Shown here in pieces: positions 55,057 to 63,865 of a stretch of DNA of 64,000 bases. The DNA is from Mangrovimonas sp. TPBH4 (GTDB taxonomy: Bacteria > Bacteroidota > Bacteroidia > Flavobacteriales > Flavobacteriaceae). The notes below the pieces were generated by a model. It ran no database searches. It saw nothing but the letters and a program-made list of their open reading frames with translations, and had not been told where the DNA came from. The stretch's first letter is position 1; the number at the start of each line of letters is the position of its first letter. Both the position numbers and the translations under genes were made by a program. The DNA lies in assembly GCF_001280505.1 (NCBI RefSeq), contig NZ_LBIO01000044.1:1-64000 (forward strand), read 5' to 3'.

Positions 55057-56307
55057 TTACAACTTAACAACTTTTATTGTTACGGCATCCAATTGGTCTG
55101 CCTTTAAATTCAAGAAATATACTCCAGAATTGAACTGGTTCAATTCAATTTGAAACTCGTTAGTATTGCTAAATTGATATTGCCCTACCACTTTTCCTGT
55201 AATAGATACCAATTGTGCCTCTACTGTTTGATAAACGCCGTTTAAAGCAACATTTAAGTTTCCTGAAGTTGGGTTTGGGTACACCTTCAAACTGTCCATT
55301 AGGTTATCTTCAATACTTAACGCATTAATGTCAACTTCCATACACTCTGAAGTCGTAACGCAACCTGCCACGGTAATTTCTACAGCATAGTTACCGGAGG
55401 ATTCAGGAGTAAAAGTTCGTTCAGTAGCCCCTTCTATAGTTGCATTTCCATTATCACAATCAACCCATTGATATGTCGCCAACAACTCCGCAGGAGTAGT
55501 ATCTTCATCATTTTCTTGAGTCGCCGTTAAAGTAGTTCCATCCAAACTCAATACACTATGACCGATTACCCAGTTTGAAGTAGTTCCTGTTAAAGCAAAA
55601 TTGGTTAAGGTCCCTAAATCTCCTGTAGGGCTTTCATCGATAGCATCCACAACACCAGTATTATCACCGTTAGGAGTTCCTACACTAAAAGGATAATACG
55701 CCACCAAGCCTGCTTCATCCCCACAAAGTTTTGTATACATTCTACTTTGAATTTCCTCTTGTGTCAATACTCTGTTCCAAATTCTGAACTCGTCCATATC
55801 ACCCTCAAAATTCTTGCCTCCTGTTATCTTATCACCTATTCTAAGATCATCGCTTGTCGAAAGGATATAGGCATATTTACTTAAAGTGGCTTCTGCATCC
55901 AAATTTCCGTCCACATAAAATTTAACAGAATGCTCGGTCGAAGTAAAAGATTCAAAAACTACAGCCACATGATGCCAAACGCCATCATTTACAGCAGTGA
56001 CGGCATTTACAGCCCCCGCTCCAACTTCAAGCCTTAAAGCATTATTATCTCTTATATTAAATGTAAACCGATTCCCTGCATTATTCTTACCCCAATCGCT
56101 AATCACACTTTGATTACCCTCCGAGTTCTTAGTGGTTCTAATCCACACTTCAACAGTTCTAGGATTGGTAGCTGTTACCGGAATTACATGTCCTTGAATA
56201 TAATCATCAACCCCATCAAAATGGATTCCTGTTTGTGCATTCGACATTAAAAACGAGCCCGCAACAAAAGCAGACATCGCTAATTTCTTGTGTAATTGTT
56301 TCATCAT
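55057..56307 (-). CDS. Secreted LamG/Ig-like protein with T9SS sorting domain (array copy 1)
   Basis: This 416-residue protein has a signal peptide (to about residue 25, ending SNAQ), a LamG (concanavalin-like) domain (about 26-200: FDGVDDYIQ, TVEVWIRTTK, VWHHVAVVFE, MDEFRIWN), an Ig-like/PKD-like module (about 255-330: YQWVDCDNGN to YAVEITVAGC) and a type A T9SS sorting domain (about 338-416: YPNPTSGNLNVALNG to VKVVKL). It should be sent to the cell surface or released, with LamG binding sugars or matrix. The start could be Met1 or Met2. A terminator follows, and the shared upstream element sits at 56376-56395. Confidence 0.9.
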   Translation of the reverse strand: MMKQLHKKLAMSAFVAGSFLMSNAQTGIHFDGVDDYIQGHVIPVTATNPRTVEVWIRTTKNSEGNQSVISDWGKNNAGNRFTFNIRDNNALRLEVGAGAVNAVTAVNDGVWHHVAVVFESFTSTEHSVKFYVDGNLDAEATLSKYAYILSTSDDLRIGDKITGGKNFEGDMDEFRIWNRVLTQEEIQSRMYTKLCGDEAGLVAYYPFSVGTPNGDNTGVVDAIDESPTGDLGTLTNFALTGTTSNWVIGHSVLSLDGTTLTATQENDEDTTPAELLATYQWVDCDNGNATIEGATERTFTPESSGNYAVEITVAGCVTTSECMEVDINALSIEDNLMDSLKVYPNPTSGNLNVALNGVYQTVEAQLVSITGKVVGQYQFSNTNEFQIELNQFNSGVYFLNLKADQLDAVTIKVVKL

Positions 56308-56375
56308 AATTTGGAGTGTTATTTTTTTTGCAAAAGAAGTACTTTCCTCCCTATAGAAAAGCTTCGAACAAACCG

Positions 56376-56395
56376 ATTAACCCTTATTTAACCTT
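56376..56395 (-). promoter_or_regulatory. Shared LamG-array upstream element (copy 1)
   Basis: On the minus strand this reads AAGGTTAAATAAGGGTTAAT: two GGTTAA units 11 bp apart, 69 bp before the start at 56307. The same element precedes every complete array gene. Confidence 0.5.
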
Positions 56396-56537
56396 GCAAA
56401 TTTCCTAGGCTATAGACCATTTCGATTTAAAAAATTTATTCTATGAATTTCTTGATATTTCTTTAAAACAATCTTATAATTTCTGCTTGAATTTTCTTAT
56501 CAACTTTCTGTATATTGCCGGTCAGTTTAACTAATCA

Positions 56538-57272
56538 ATGCCCCTAAACCCCATGAAACCTATTATTTTATTAGCACTTGCTATGTTCTCCACAGTCCTT
56601 ACCGCTCAGGTACAGACTGGTAAAGCCTCATTTTACGGCGATAAGTTTGAAGGACGCTTAACGGCAAGTGGAGAGCCCTATTCCCACAAGAATGCTACGG
56701 CAGCCCATAGAAGTTTGCCTTTTGGCACCATGTTAAAAGTCACCAACCTTGCCAACAACAAAACGGCCTATGTCAAGGTGAATGACAGAGGTCCCTTTGT
56801 AAGTGGCCGCATTATTGATTTGTCAAAGTCTATCGCTGAAAAATTGGATTTTGTAGCCGCCGGAGTAGCCGATGTAGTTATAGAAGTATTGGACGCGGGA
56901 GATTTGTCTACACCAAATTCAGAAGCAACTGTTAGTACAGCACCAGAAAACACTTCCACGATTTCTAATCCAATAACAGCAGCCCCCATAGAATCGGAGT
57001 TTTACGAACTTACGATTGACAGAGTAAAACCAGATTGGATTGGTGTACAGATAGGCAGTTTCCAAGAGCTGGCCAATCTTATTCGTTTGGCAGATAACTT
57101 AAAGGTAAGTTATCAAAAAGAAGTTACCGTTCAGGTAAAAACCATTAATGGTGTAAAAATCTATTCCCTGATTCTTGGAAAATTCAACACCCGTAGTAAA
57201 GCGGAACATTTTAGAGATCGTGTTGAGGAGAGATACCCCGACTGTTTTATCGTGAATCTTACCACATCATAG
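56538..57272 (+). CDS. rlpA: RlpA-like septal ring lytic transglycosylase with SPOR domain
   Basis: This 244-residue exported protein has a signal peptide (to TAQ, about 24), a double-psi beta-barrel (about 27-115: GKASFYGDKFEGRLTASGE, FGTMLKVTNLANNKTAYVKVNDRGPF, RIIDLS) and, after a Ser/Thr-rich linker, a C-terminal SPOR domain (about 165-244: IGVQIGSFQELANLIRLAD). RlpA cuts naked glycan strands during daughter-cell separation. The start could also be the ATG at 56553 (MKPIILL), which gives a more standard signal peptide. It lies on the plus strand between two genes of the minus-strand LamG array. Confidence 0.92.
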   Translation: MPLNPMKPIILLALAMFSTVLTAQVQTGKASFYGDKFEGRLTASGEPYSHKNATAAHRSLPFGTMLKVTNLANNKTAYVKVNDRGPFVSGRIIDLSKSIAEKLDFVAAGVADVVIEVLDAGDLSTPNSEATVSTAPENTSTISNPITAAPIESEFYELTIDRVKPDWIGVQIGSFQELANLIRLADNLKVSYQKEVTVQVKTINGVKIYSLILGKFNTRSKAEHFRDRVEERYPDCFIVNLTTS

Positions 57273-57294
57273 AGCATATATTCAACATACAAAA

Positions 57295-57327
57295 AAAGAA
57301 AGCCAATGCAAACGCATTGGCTTCTTT
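57295..57327. terminator. Bidirectional terminator between rlpA and a LamG gene
   Basis: The core AGCCAATGC (57301-57309) pairs with GCATTGGCT (57314-57322) around AAAC. A-rich and T-rich flanks suit both the plus-strand rlpA (stop 57272) and the minus-strand LamG gene (stop at 57349). Confidence 0.8.
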
Positions 57328-57348
57328 ATTAAATGTAAATTCTCTCAA

Positions 57349-58602
57349 CTACATTTTAACAACTTTCATGGTTACCCCTTCCAATTGCCCCGCCTTTAAA
57401 TTCAAGAAATACACTCCTGAATTAACATTGCTAAGATCCAAGGAAAAACCATTGGTATTGCTGAATTGGTATTGTCCAACTACTTTCCCTGTAATAGACA
57501 CCAATTGTGCCTCTACGGTTTGGTAAACACCATTTAAAGAAACATTTAAGTCCCCTGAGGTTGGGTTAGGATACAATTGTAAACCTTGTGCAAAAACCTC
57601 ATCATCTATCCCTAAGGAATCATTTTCATAATAAACCGTCACAGACATTTCCACACATCCCCCAACGGTAATTTCAACCGCATAATTACCCTCTTCTGAA
57701 GGCGAAAATGTCTGACCTGTCGCCCCTTCAATTGGCGCATGTCCATTATCTATATCCACCCATTGGTAAGAAGCATCTGCTTGGTTGGCTGTAAATGAGG
57801 TTTCCCCTTGAGTAATTGTAATATCGATGTCATTAGTTACATATCCTTCTACAAAATTTGAGGTCCAAGCTACATTCATTCCAAAGTTATGCAGTTCATT
57901 TACATCTGAAGGCGACACTTCATTTATAACCGTTGTAACAGCAGAGTTATCCGCACCAGGTACTCCCTCGTTTAATTTATAGTAAGCTATTAATTCTTCT
58001 GGGTACTCACAAAGTTCACTATTCATGTTCTGCTGAATATCACCTTGGGTTCTCGCTACATTCCAGATTCGCACATCATCAATAGTTCCGTTATACCCTG
58101 TATTCTCTGGGTTTCCGGCTCTAGCTCCAATTTGAATAGGAGCCACATTGGAGGTATTAGTTCCTGTACCTGTAAAATTCCCTTGAGCTTCTATCACGCC
58201 ATCCAGATATAGTTTATATTGATTATTTTCCAAAGAAGGATCGTAAGTTACGGCAACATGATGCCATCCCAAAGGATTGTAAGTACCTCCCGTGATCTTA
58301 TTTTCTGCCCCTCCCCCTGCTGCTATTTCCAAATAACGATCTTGAAATTTAAAGGTGAAACGAGGCCCTCCTGCTTCTGTTGGAGCTCCACCACCCCATT
58401 CTACAATAATATCCTGACCACTACCAGAGTGATCTACCCAAGCCTCAACCGTTCTCGCAGAATTACCCTGAGGTCCATATAAATCTGTTATGATATAATC
58501 ACCATAACCATCAAAATTCAACGCTGTTTGCGCATTTGCCGTTAACATTGCAGCCGCAAAACCAGCCGACAACAACCACTTTTTGTGTATTCTTTTAATC
58601 AT
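57349..58602 (-). CDS. Secreted LamG/Ig-like protein with T9SS sorting domain (array copy 2)
   Basis: About 417 residues from ATG 58602 (MIKRIHKKW); an in-frame ATG at 58650 adds 16 residues before the signal peptide and is less likely. The signal peptide ends TANAQ. The LamG domain (about 26-210: FDGYGDYI, TVEAWVDHSG, WHHVAVTYD, IDDVRIWNVARTQ) is followed by the Ig-like module (YQWVDIDNGHAPIEGATGQTF) and T9SS type A domain (YPNPTSGDLNVSLNG to VKVVKM). This is the most divergent LamG in the array, with a longer central loop. Its terminator is of the GCCAATGC type. Role at the cell surface is inferred. Confidence 0.9.
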   Translation of the reverse strand: MIKRIHKKWLLSAGFAAAMLTANAQTALNFDGYGDYIITDLYGPQGNSARTVEAWVDHSGSGQDIIVEWGGGAPTEAGGPRFTFKFQDRYLEIAAGGGAENKITGGTYNPLGWHHVAVTYDPSLENNQYKLYLDGVIEAQGNFTGTGTNTSNVAPIQIGARAGNPENTGYNGTIDDVRIWNVARTQGDIQQNMNSELCEYPEELIAYYKLNEGVPGADNSAVTTVINEVSPSDVNELHNFGMNVAWTSNFVEGYVTNDIDITITQGETSFTANQADASYQWVDIDNGHAPIEGATGQTFSPSEEGNYAVEITVGGCVEMSVTVYYENDSLGIDDEVFAQGLQLYPNPTSGDLNVSLNGVYQTVEAQLVSITGKVVGQYQFSNTNGFSLDLSNVNSGVYFLNLKAGQLEGVTMKVVKM

Positions 58603-58668
58603 AATTTGAGTTAATTTATCTATAAAATAACTTAAACTAATCATAAACACTTGGGGTATTACCCACGC

Positions 58669-58688
58669 ATTAACCCTCTATTAACTCT
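58669..58688 (-). promoter_or_regulatory. Shared LamG-array upstream element (copy 2)
   Basis: The minus strand reads AGAGTTAATAGAGGGTTAAT, with GTTAA units 11 bp apart, 67 bp before the start at 58602. This is the least perfect of the five copies. Confidence 0.45.
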
Positions 58689-58748
58689 CTAAAAACAATA
58701 AGTACGTTCAGTCTCAATGTGATAAACAAACCTACTTGACCCCTACAA

Positions 58749-58776
58749 AAAAGCCAACCCTTTCAGGTTGGCTTTT
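58749..58776 (-). terminator. Terminator of LamG array copy 3
   Basis: AAAAGCCAACC and GGTTGGCTTTT form a perfect 11-bp stem with a 6-nt loop, 20 bp past the stop of the gene at 58797-60041. Confidence 0.85.
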
Positions 58777-58796
58777 CACATAAACACATTACACAA

Positions 58797-60041
58797 TTAC
58801 ATCTTTACCACTTTAACAGTTGCAGTATCTAATTGATCTGCCTTAAGGTTTAAGAAATAAAGCCCCGAATTGAAATTGTTAAGATCGATTGAAAATTCAT
58901 TGGTATTAGTGAATTGATATTCCGCTACCACCTTCCCTGTGATAGACACCAATTGAGCATCTATAGTTTGGTACACGCCATTTAAGGTCACGTTCACATC
59001 TCCAGAAGTTGGGTTAGGATACAGTTTTAAACTGTTGGCAAACAAGACATCTTCCACGCCTAATGAAGCAACTTCGATACATTCCGATGTAGTGGTACAA
59101 CCATCTACAGTGATTTCCACCGCATAATTACCTGGGGTTTCAGGCGTAAACGCTTGAGCCGTTTCACCTTCAATAGCTGTATTGTCATTATCACAATCAA
59201 CCCATTGGTATGTAGCAACAAGCTCTGTTGGAGTCGTCTCTGAACTTCCTTGACCGGCAGTTAACGTACCTTCAGAAGCGGACACCAACCCATGGCCTTC
59301 CACCCAGTTGGAAGTCTCTCCTGCAAGTGCAAAATTATTTAAGGTTCCTATATCTGCTGTTGCACTCATATCATTTGCAGTCGTCATTCCTGCATTATCT
59401 GTACCTGGAGTTCCTTCTGCAAAAGGGTAATAGGCAACAAGCCCTGTTTCATCTCCACAAAGCTCTACATGCATTCTACTTTGAATTTCTTCCTGAGTTA
59501 AGGCATAATCCCAAACACGTACCTCATCCATATCTCCTTCAAATAAATTATCCCCCAACACTCTCATTCCTAACCTCAATTTTACCGAGGAACCTGTATA
59601 GGCATAAGCACCATTGTTCATATTCCCTGAAATATCCAAATTACCATCCACATATAAATTCACCCTATTACTGGCGCCATTGTCATAAGTAACCGCCACA
59701 TGATGCCACTCTCCATCATTCACTGCTGTAGTCCCATTGATTCCTCCTCCTGTAACTTCCAAGCGCAAGGTATTGCCCCATAAAATATTAAATGTAAATC
59801 TTTTATTACTGCCTGAACTATCACCCCAATCACAAATCACACTTTGATTTCCGTCAGAGTCCTTAGTAGTCCTTATCCATGCCTCAACAGTTCTATCTCC
59901 AGACCCCGTAACTGGTGCCACAGTGCCCTGCACATAATCATCCACTCCATCAAAATGAAGCCCAGTTTGCGCATAAGAAGTTAACATTGAAGCTGCGAAA
60001 CACGCAGGAAAAAGCAATTTTTTACGTAGTTTTTTTGTCAT
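58797..60041 (-). CDS. Secreted LamG/Ig-like protein with T9SS sorting domain (array copy 3)
   Basis: This 414-residue protein has a signal peptide (MTKKLRKKLLFPACF..., ending TSYAQ), a LamG domain (about 26-205: FDGVDDYVQGT, TVEAWIRTTKDS, EWHHVAVTYDNG, FEGDMDEVRVWDYALTQEE), an Ig-like module (YQWVDCDNDNTAIEGETAQAF) and a T9SS type A sorting domain (KLYPNPTSGDVNVTLNG to VKVVKM). Its LamG closely matches the second LamG of the 722-aa neighbour, while its C-terminus matches the gene at 62557-63798, so the array genes have mixed parts. Surface display through T9SS is inferred. Confidence 0.91.
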   Translation of the reverse strand: MTKKLRKKLLFPACFAASMLTSYAQTGLHFDGVDDYVQGTVAPVTGSGDRTVEAWIRTTKDSDGNQSVICDWGDSSGSNKRFTFNILWGNTLRLEVTGGGINGTTAVNDGEWHHVAVTYDNGASNRVNLYVDGNLDISGNMNNGAYAYTGSSVKLRLGMRVLGDNLFEGDMDEVRVWDYALTQEEIQSRMHVELCGDETGLVAYYPFAEGTPGTDNAGMTTANDMSATADIGTLNNFALAGETSNWVEGHGLVSASEGTLTAGQGSSETTPTELVATYQWVDCDNDNTAIEGETAQAFTPETPGNYAVEITVDGCTTTSECIEVASLGVEDVLFANSLKLYPNPTSGDVNVTLNGVYQTIDAQLVSITGKVVAEYQFTNTNEFSIDLNNFNSGLYFLNLKADQLDTATVKVVKM

Positions 60042-60107
60042 AATTGTTAAAATTTAAGTTGCCTAAAAATATTTTGATTCTTAAAAAAACTTAGGAAAGA
60101 AATCGCG

Positions 60108-60126
60108 ATTAACCTTAATTTAACTT
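60108..60126 (-). promoter_or_regulatory. Shared LamG-array upstream element (copy 3)
   Basis: The minus strand reads AAGTTAAATTAAGGTTAAT, two GTTAA units 11 bp apart, 67 bp before the start at 60041. Confidence 0.5.
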
Positions 60127-60166
60127 CAAAAACCACCCAACAAATTGAAACTTAAAACATAACAAA

Positions 60167-60193
60167 AAAAGCCAACCTAACAGGTTGGCTTTT
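60167..60193 (-). terminator. Terminator of the double-LamG gene
   Basis: AAAAGCCAACC and GGTTGGCTTTT form an 11-bp stem with a 5-nt loop, 22 bp past the stop of the gene at 60215-62383. Confidence 0.85.
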
Positions 60194-60214
60194 CACTTAA
60201 ACACATTACAAAAA

Positions 60215-62383
60215 TTACATTTTTACAACCTTAATAGTCACAGCATCCAAGTTATCTGCCTTAAGGTTTAAGAAATACATTCCAGAATTAACATTGTTCA
60301 ACACTATAGCAAATCCATTGGTATTACTGAACTGATATTGTCCAACCACTTTTCCTGTGATCGATACTAATTGTGCCTCCACGGTGTCATAAACACCATT
60401 TAAAGTCACATTAAGATTTCCTGTAGTTGGATTAGGATACACTTTCATGTTATTCATTAAAGTCTCCTCAACTCCCAAGGCTTCCACTTCCACAGCCACA
60501 CATTCTGAAGTGGTCATACAACCATCAAGTGTAATCTCCACGGCATAGTTTCCTGAGGCCTCAGGCATAAAGGTTTGAGAAGTCGCTCCATCTATTGCAG
60601 CGCTATCATTATCACAGTCTATCCATTGGTATGTAGTTTCCTCATCGGCTTGATTAGCTGTTAATGTAGCATCTGTTAATAATACTAAATCACGGCCTCC
60701 TCCCCAGTTGGAAGCATCACCTGATAAGGTAAAATTGTTTAACACGCCATCATTTCCTGAAGGACTCATATCATTGGTAGTTGTCATGCCTGCATTGTCA
60801 GTCCCTGCAACACCCTCACCTAATGGGAAATACGCTACAAGCCCTGTTTCATCTCCACAAAGCTCTATATTCATTCTACTTTCAAGATCGGTTTGTGTTA
60901 AGGCATAATCCCAAACACGAACCTCATCTATATCACCTTCAAATAAATTATCATCTAGCACTCTTTTTCCCAATCTAATTCCCGTTCCATATTGCGGTAT
61001 ACTTATCGAGGTATTATTAAAATTCCCTGTTGCATCCAATTCACCATCAACATAAAGAGCAACTCTATGAGGCGAACCTGTTGGATCATATACTGCAGCC
61101 ACATGGTGCCACTCACCATCATTAACAGGTGTAGTTCCAGATACGCCGCCTTGCCCAACTTCCAAACGCACACTGTTACTCCAAAAAAGGTTTAAAGTAA
61201 AGCGCTGAGCAGGATACGGATTTCCCCAATCGCAAATCACACTTTGTCCATCCCCTCCATCTCCGGAAGGTAAGGAATTTTTAGTAGTACGCACCCAAGC
61301 TTCTACAGTACAGGCATTATTACCAGAAACAGGAATACTCGGACTCTGCACGTAATCATCTACCCCATCAAAGTTAAGCCCTGTTTTTGTATATATAACC
61401 GGTTCTACAACAACAAAGTTTATTGTTTCCGACATATCTGTACAACCATCAAATGTGATTTCCACTGCATAATTCCCTCCTTCGGAAGGCGAAAATGTTT
61501 GATTGGTTGCCCCATCAATAGTCGCGTATGCATTGTCTACATCTACCCATTGGTACACTGCATCTGCATGATTGGCCGTTAAAACAGAACCATCATTACT
61601 AACCGTAGTATCAATTGTAGACACGGCAGTCAAGGTTGCTCCAGAAGTCCAATTGGAGGTCGCTCCTGCAGACAGTCCAAAATTTGTCAAGGTTCCGTCA
61701 TTTCCACTAACCATATCTGTAGCAGTTACCACTCCCGTATTATCGGCATCTGCCACACCATCATTGAATTTATAATAAGCTACCAAACCAGAAGTTCCGG
61801 AACATAGCTCGGTATCCATATCTGCAAGAATTTCAGCTTCGGTTCTAGCGACGTCCCATATTCTTACTTCGTCCATTTTACCACCGAAATACATAACATT
61901 ACCTCCAGAAACACGATTACCAATACGAACATTCGTATAACCTGAAGGTGTATCCACAGTTGATAAATTCGCCGTGGCAGCTTCTTCACCATTAATATAT
62001 ATATAACCCGTACCATTATTTAAAACAAAAGCTACGTGCGTCCACACATCTAAAGGTACAGAGTCTGGATTGGTTCCCATATTTGCATTTGTACCGCCAG
62101 AAACAAATTTTATACTGTTATCATCTTTAACAAGAAACGTATTCCTTGATCCAACATCACTAGTGCCATAATCTAAAATCCCATAACTTGAGGAAGGCAC
62201 AGGAGATGGCACATAAATCCAGGCTTCAAACGTCCTGTTTGCCGAACCAAGTACGCCAGCAAACGAGGTTTGGATATAATCATCCGTACCATCAAAATCT
62301 AATGCTGTTTGCGCATGTGATGTTAACATAGAAGCTGCGAAAAATGCAGGTAAAAACATTTTTCTGTGTAGTTTTTTTATCAT
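60215..62383 (-). CDS. Secreted double-LamG/Ig-like protein with T9SS sorting domain (array copy 4)
   Basis: This 722-residue protein has two LamG plus Ig-like units in one chain. The signal peptide ends TSHAQ. LamG-1 (about 26-215: FDGTDDYIQTSF, TFEAWIYVPSP, MDEVRIWDVARTEAE), Ig-like-1 (YQWVDVDNAYATIDGATNQTF), then LamG-2 (about 335-545: FDGVDDYVQSP, TVEAWVRTTKNS, FEGDIDEVRVWDYALTQ), Ig-like-2, and one T9SS sorting domain (YPNPTTGNLNVTLNG to VKVVKM). It is 309 residues longer than the 413-aa neighbour. This fits fusion of two array genes with loss of the first sorting domain and second signal peptide. Confidence 0.92.
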   Translation of the reverse strand: MIKKLHRKMFLPAFFAASMLTSHAQTALDFDGTDDYIQTSFAGVLGSANRTFEAWIYVPSPVPSSSYGILDYGTSDVGSRNTFLVKDDNSIKFVSGGTNANMGTNPDSVPLDVWTHVAFVLNNGTGYIYINGEEAATANLSTVDTPSGYTNVRIGNRVSGGNVMYFGGKMDEVRIWDVARTEAEILADMDTELCSGTSGLVAYYKFNDGVADADNTGVVTATDMVSGNDGTLTNFGLSAGATSNWTSGATLTAVSTIDTTVSNDGSVLTANHADAVYQWVDVDNAYATIDGATNQTFSPSEGGNYAVEITFDGCTDMSETINFVVVEPVIYTKTGLNFDGVDDYVQSPSIPVSGNNACTVEAWVRTTKNSLPSGDGGDGQSVICDWGNPYPAQRFTLNLFWSNSVRLEVGQGGVSGTTPVNDGEWHHVAAVYDPTGSPHRVALYVDGELDATGNFNNTSISIPQYGTGIRLGKRVLDDNLFEGDIDEVRVWDYALTQTDLESRMNIELCGDETGLVAYFPLGEGVAGTDNAGMTTTNDMSPSGNDGVLNNFTLSGDASNWGGGRDLVLLTDATLTANQADEETTYQWIDCDNDSAAIDGATSQTFMPEASGNYAVEITLDGCMTTSECVAVEVEALGVEETLMNNMKVYPNPTTGNLNVTLNGVYDTVEAQLVSITGKVVGQYQFSNTNGFAIVLNNVNSGMYFLNLKADNLDAVTIKVVKM

Positions 62384-62450
62384 AATTGTTAAATTTTAGT
62401 TGTCCTTAAAATTATCTTAGACCTACGGAAATCATTGAGCAAACACACCT

Positions 62451-62470
62451 TTTAACCTTAATTTAACCTT
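62451..62470 (-). promoter_or_regulatory. Shared LamG-array upstream element (copy 4)
   Basis: The minus strand reads AAGGTTAAATTAAGGTTAAA, two GGTTAA units 11 bp apart, 68 bp before the start at 62383. A TTTG follows shortly after and may be the -33 element. Confidence 0.5.
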
Positions 62471-62508
62471 CAAAAACCACAACATATTGATTATTAAAAA
62501 GAAACAAA

Positions 62509-62536
62509 AAAAGCCAACCTTTTCAGGCTGGCTTTT
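62509..62536 (-). terminator. Terminator of LamG array copy 5
   Basis: The same AAAAGCCAACC/GG(T)TGGCTTTT hairpin as its neighbours, with one base change (GGCTGGC) that leaves a G-U pair in the minus-strand RNA. It lies 20 bp past the stop at 62557. Confidence 0.82.
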
Positions 62537-62556
62537 CGCTTAAATACATTACAAAA

Positions 62557-63798
62557 TTACATCTTTATCACTTTAACTATAGCAGCATCCAGATTGTCTG
62601 CCTTAAGGTTTAAGAAATAAAGCCCCGAATTGAAATTGTTTAGATCTAGTGAAAATTCATTGGTATTGCTGAATTGATATTGTGCTACCACTTTTCCTGT
62701 GATAGACACCAATTGTGCATCCATAGTTTGGTACACGCCATTCAACGTCACATTTACATTTCCAGACGTTGGATTTGGATACAATTTTAAACTGTTGGCA
62801 AACAAAGTATCTTCTACTCCTAATGACTCAACCACTACCGCCATACAAGTTGAGGTTACCATACATCCTTCACTATCTGTAATTTCAACCGCATAGGTTC
62901 CCGATACTTCTGGTGTAAACGACTGCCCTGTGGCGCCATCTACAGCCGTATTTCCATCTGCGCAGTTAAACCATTGGTAAGTAGCTCCTGTCTCAGTAGC
63001 CATTAGCGTAGATTCGTCCAATGTCACCGTATCATCAACTGAACTTGTAAGCGTAGGGCCTGCAACATAATTGGATGAGGAGCCACTTAAAGCAAAGTTG
63101 TGCAATGTTCCATTGTAGCCATTTTTAAGCTCGGACACTGTAGTAATATCTGAGTTATCAGTTCCAGCATTTCCTTCATTGAATTGGTAATAAGCCACCA
63201 AGCCATCTTCATTTCCACAAAGGGCCACATCTTTATTATCGGCAATCTCTGTAGCAGTTCTAGCAACATTCCAAACACGTACCTCTGCTATTTTCCCATC
63301 GAAATAGGTTGTTGGATCCAAATCATTTCTCGCCCCAATCGCTATATTATTGCTTCCAATGGCTAAATCATTACTCCCAATATTGCCCTGAGTATCCAAC
63401 ACCCCATCCACATATAATTTGTATTTATTAGAGGTCAAGGAATTGTCATATACCACAGCTACATGGTGCCATTGAGAGTTTGTTATGTAATCGCTTCCGG
63501 TTAATCCACCACCACCTATTTCAACGCGGATATAGGAAGATCCAGGATTAATTTTAAATGAGAATCGGGTTCCTGCAGCCATAGTTCCCATTCCTACAAT
63601 AAATCGTTGCCCAGAATCGTACGAGGCATTAATCCATGCTTCAACCGTTCTCGACGCATTGCCTTCTATGGAAGGAGCCGTGGTAGTAACATAGTCATTA
63701 GAGCCATCAAATTCCAAAGCATTTTGTGCATTGGCAGTTACCATGGAAGCTGCAAAAAACGCAGGTAAAAGCATTTTTTTGTGTAGTTTTTTAATCAT
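62557..63798 (-). CDS. Secreted LamG/Ig-like protein with T9SS sorting domain (array copy 5)
   Basis: This 413-residue protein has a signal peptide (MIKKLHKKMLLPAFF, ending TANAQ), a LamG domain (about 26-205: FDGSNDYVTTTA, TVEAWINASYDS, WHHVAVVYDNSL, IAEVRVWNVARTATEI), an Ig-like module (YQWFNCADGNTAVDGATGQSF) and a T9SS type A sorting domain (KLYPNPTSGNVNVTLNG to VKVIKM). Its C-terminal region is closer to array copy 3 than to the adjacent copy 4. Its own terminator and the shared upstream element support independent expression. Confidence 0.91.
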   Translation of the reverse strand: MIKKLHKKMLLPAFFAASMVTANAQNALEFDGSNDYVTTTAPSIEGNASRTVEAWINASYDSGQRFIVGMGTMAAGTRFSFKINPGSSYIRVEIGGGGLTGSDYITNSQWHHVAVVYDNSLTSNKYKLYVDGVLDTQGNIGSNDLAIGSNNIAIGARNDLDPTTYFDGKIAEVRVWNVARTATEIADNKDVALCGNEDGLVAYYQFNEGNAGTDNSDITTVSELKNGYNGTLHNFALSGSSSNYVAGPTLTSSVDDTVTLDESTLMATETGATYQWFNCADGNTAVDGATGQSFTPEVSGTYAVEITDSEGCMVTSTCMAVVVESLGVEDTLFANSLKLYPNPTSGNVNVTLNGVYQTMDAQLVSITGKVVAQYQFSNTNEFSLDLNNFNSGLYFLNLKADNLDAAIVKVIKM

Positions 63799-63865
63799 AA
63801 TTGTTAAATTTTAGTTGTCTTTAAAATTATTTAAGACCTCTAGAAATTTCACACCAAACATGTTC

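Larger units (their letters stand above)
62384..62536 (-). repeat. 153-bp intergenic repeat of the LamG array (partner at 63799-63951)
   Basis: From the start codon side to the end of the next terminator hairpin this spacer is 153 bp, the same length as its partner. Long stretches are near identical (AATTGTTAAATTTTAGTTGTC, the TTAACC element, TTGATTATTAAAAAGAAAC and the hairpin). It marks a recent tandem duplication. Confidence 0.75.

Noticed and set aside
59228..59692. 154-residue plus-strand frame opposite LamG copy 3
   Set aside because: Leu/His-rich shadow of the LamG gene; similar shadows appear opposite other copies because those genes are related.
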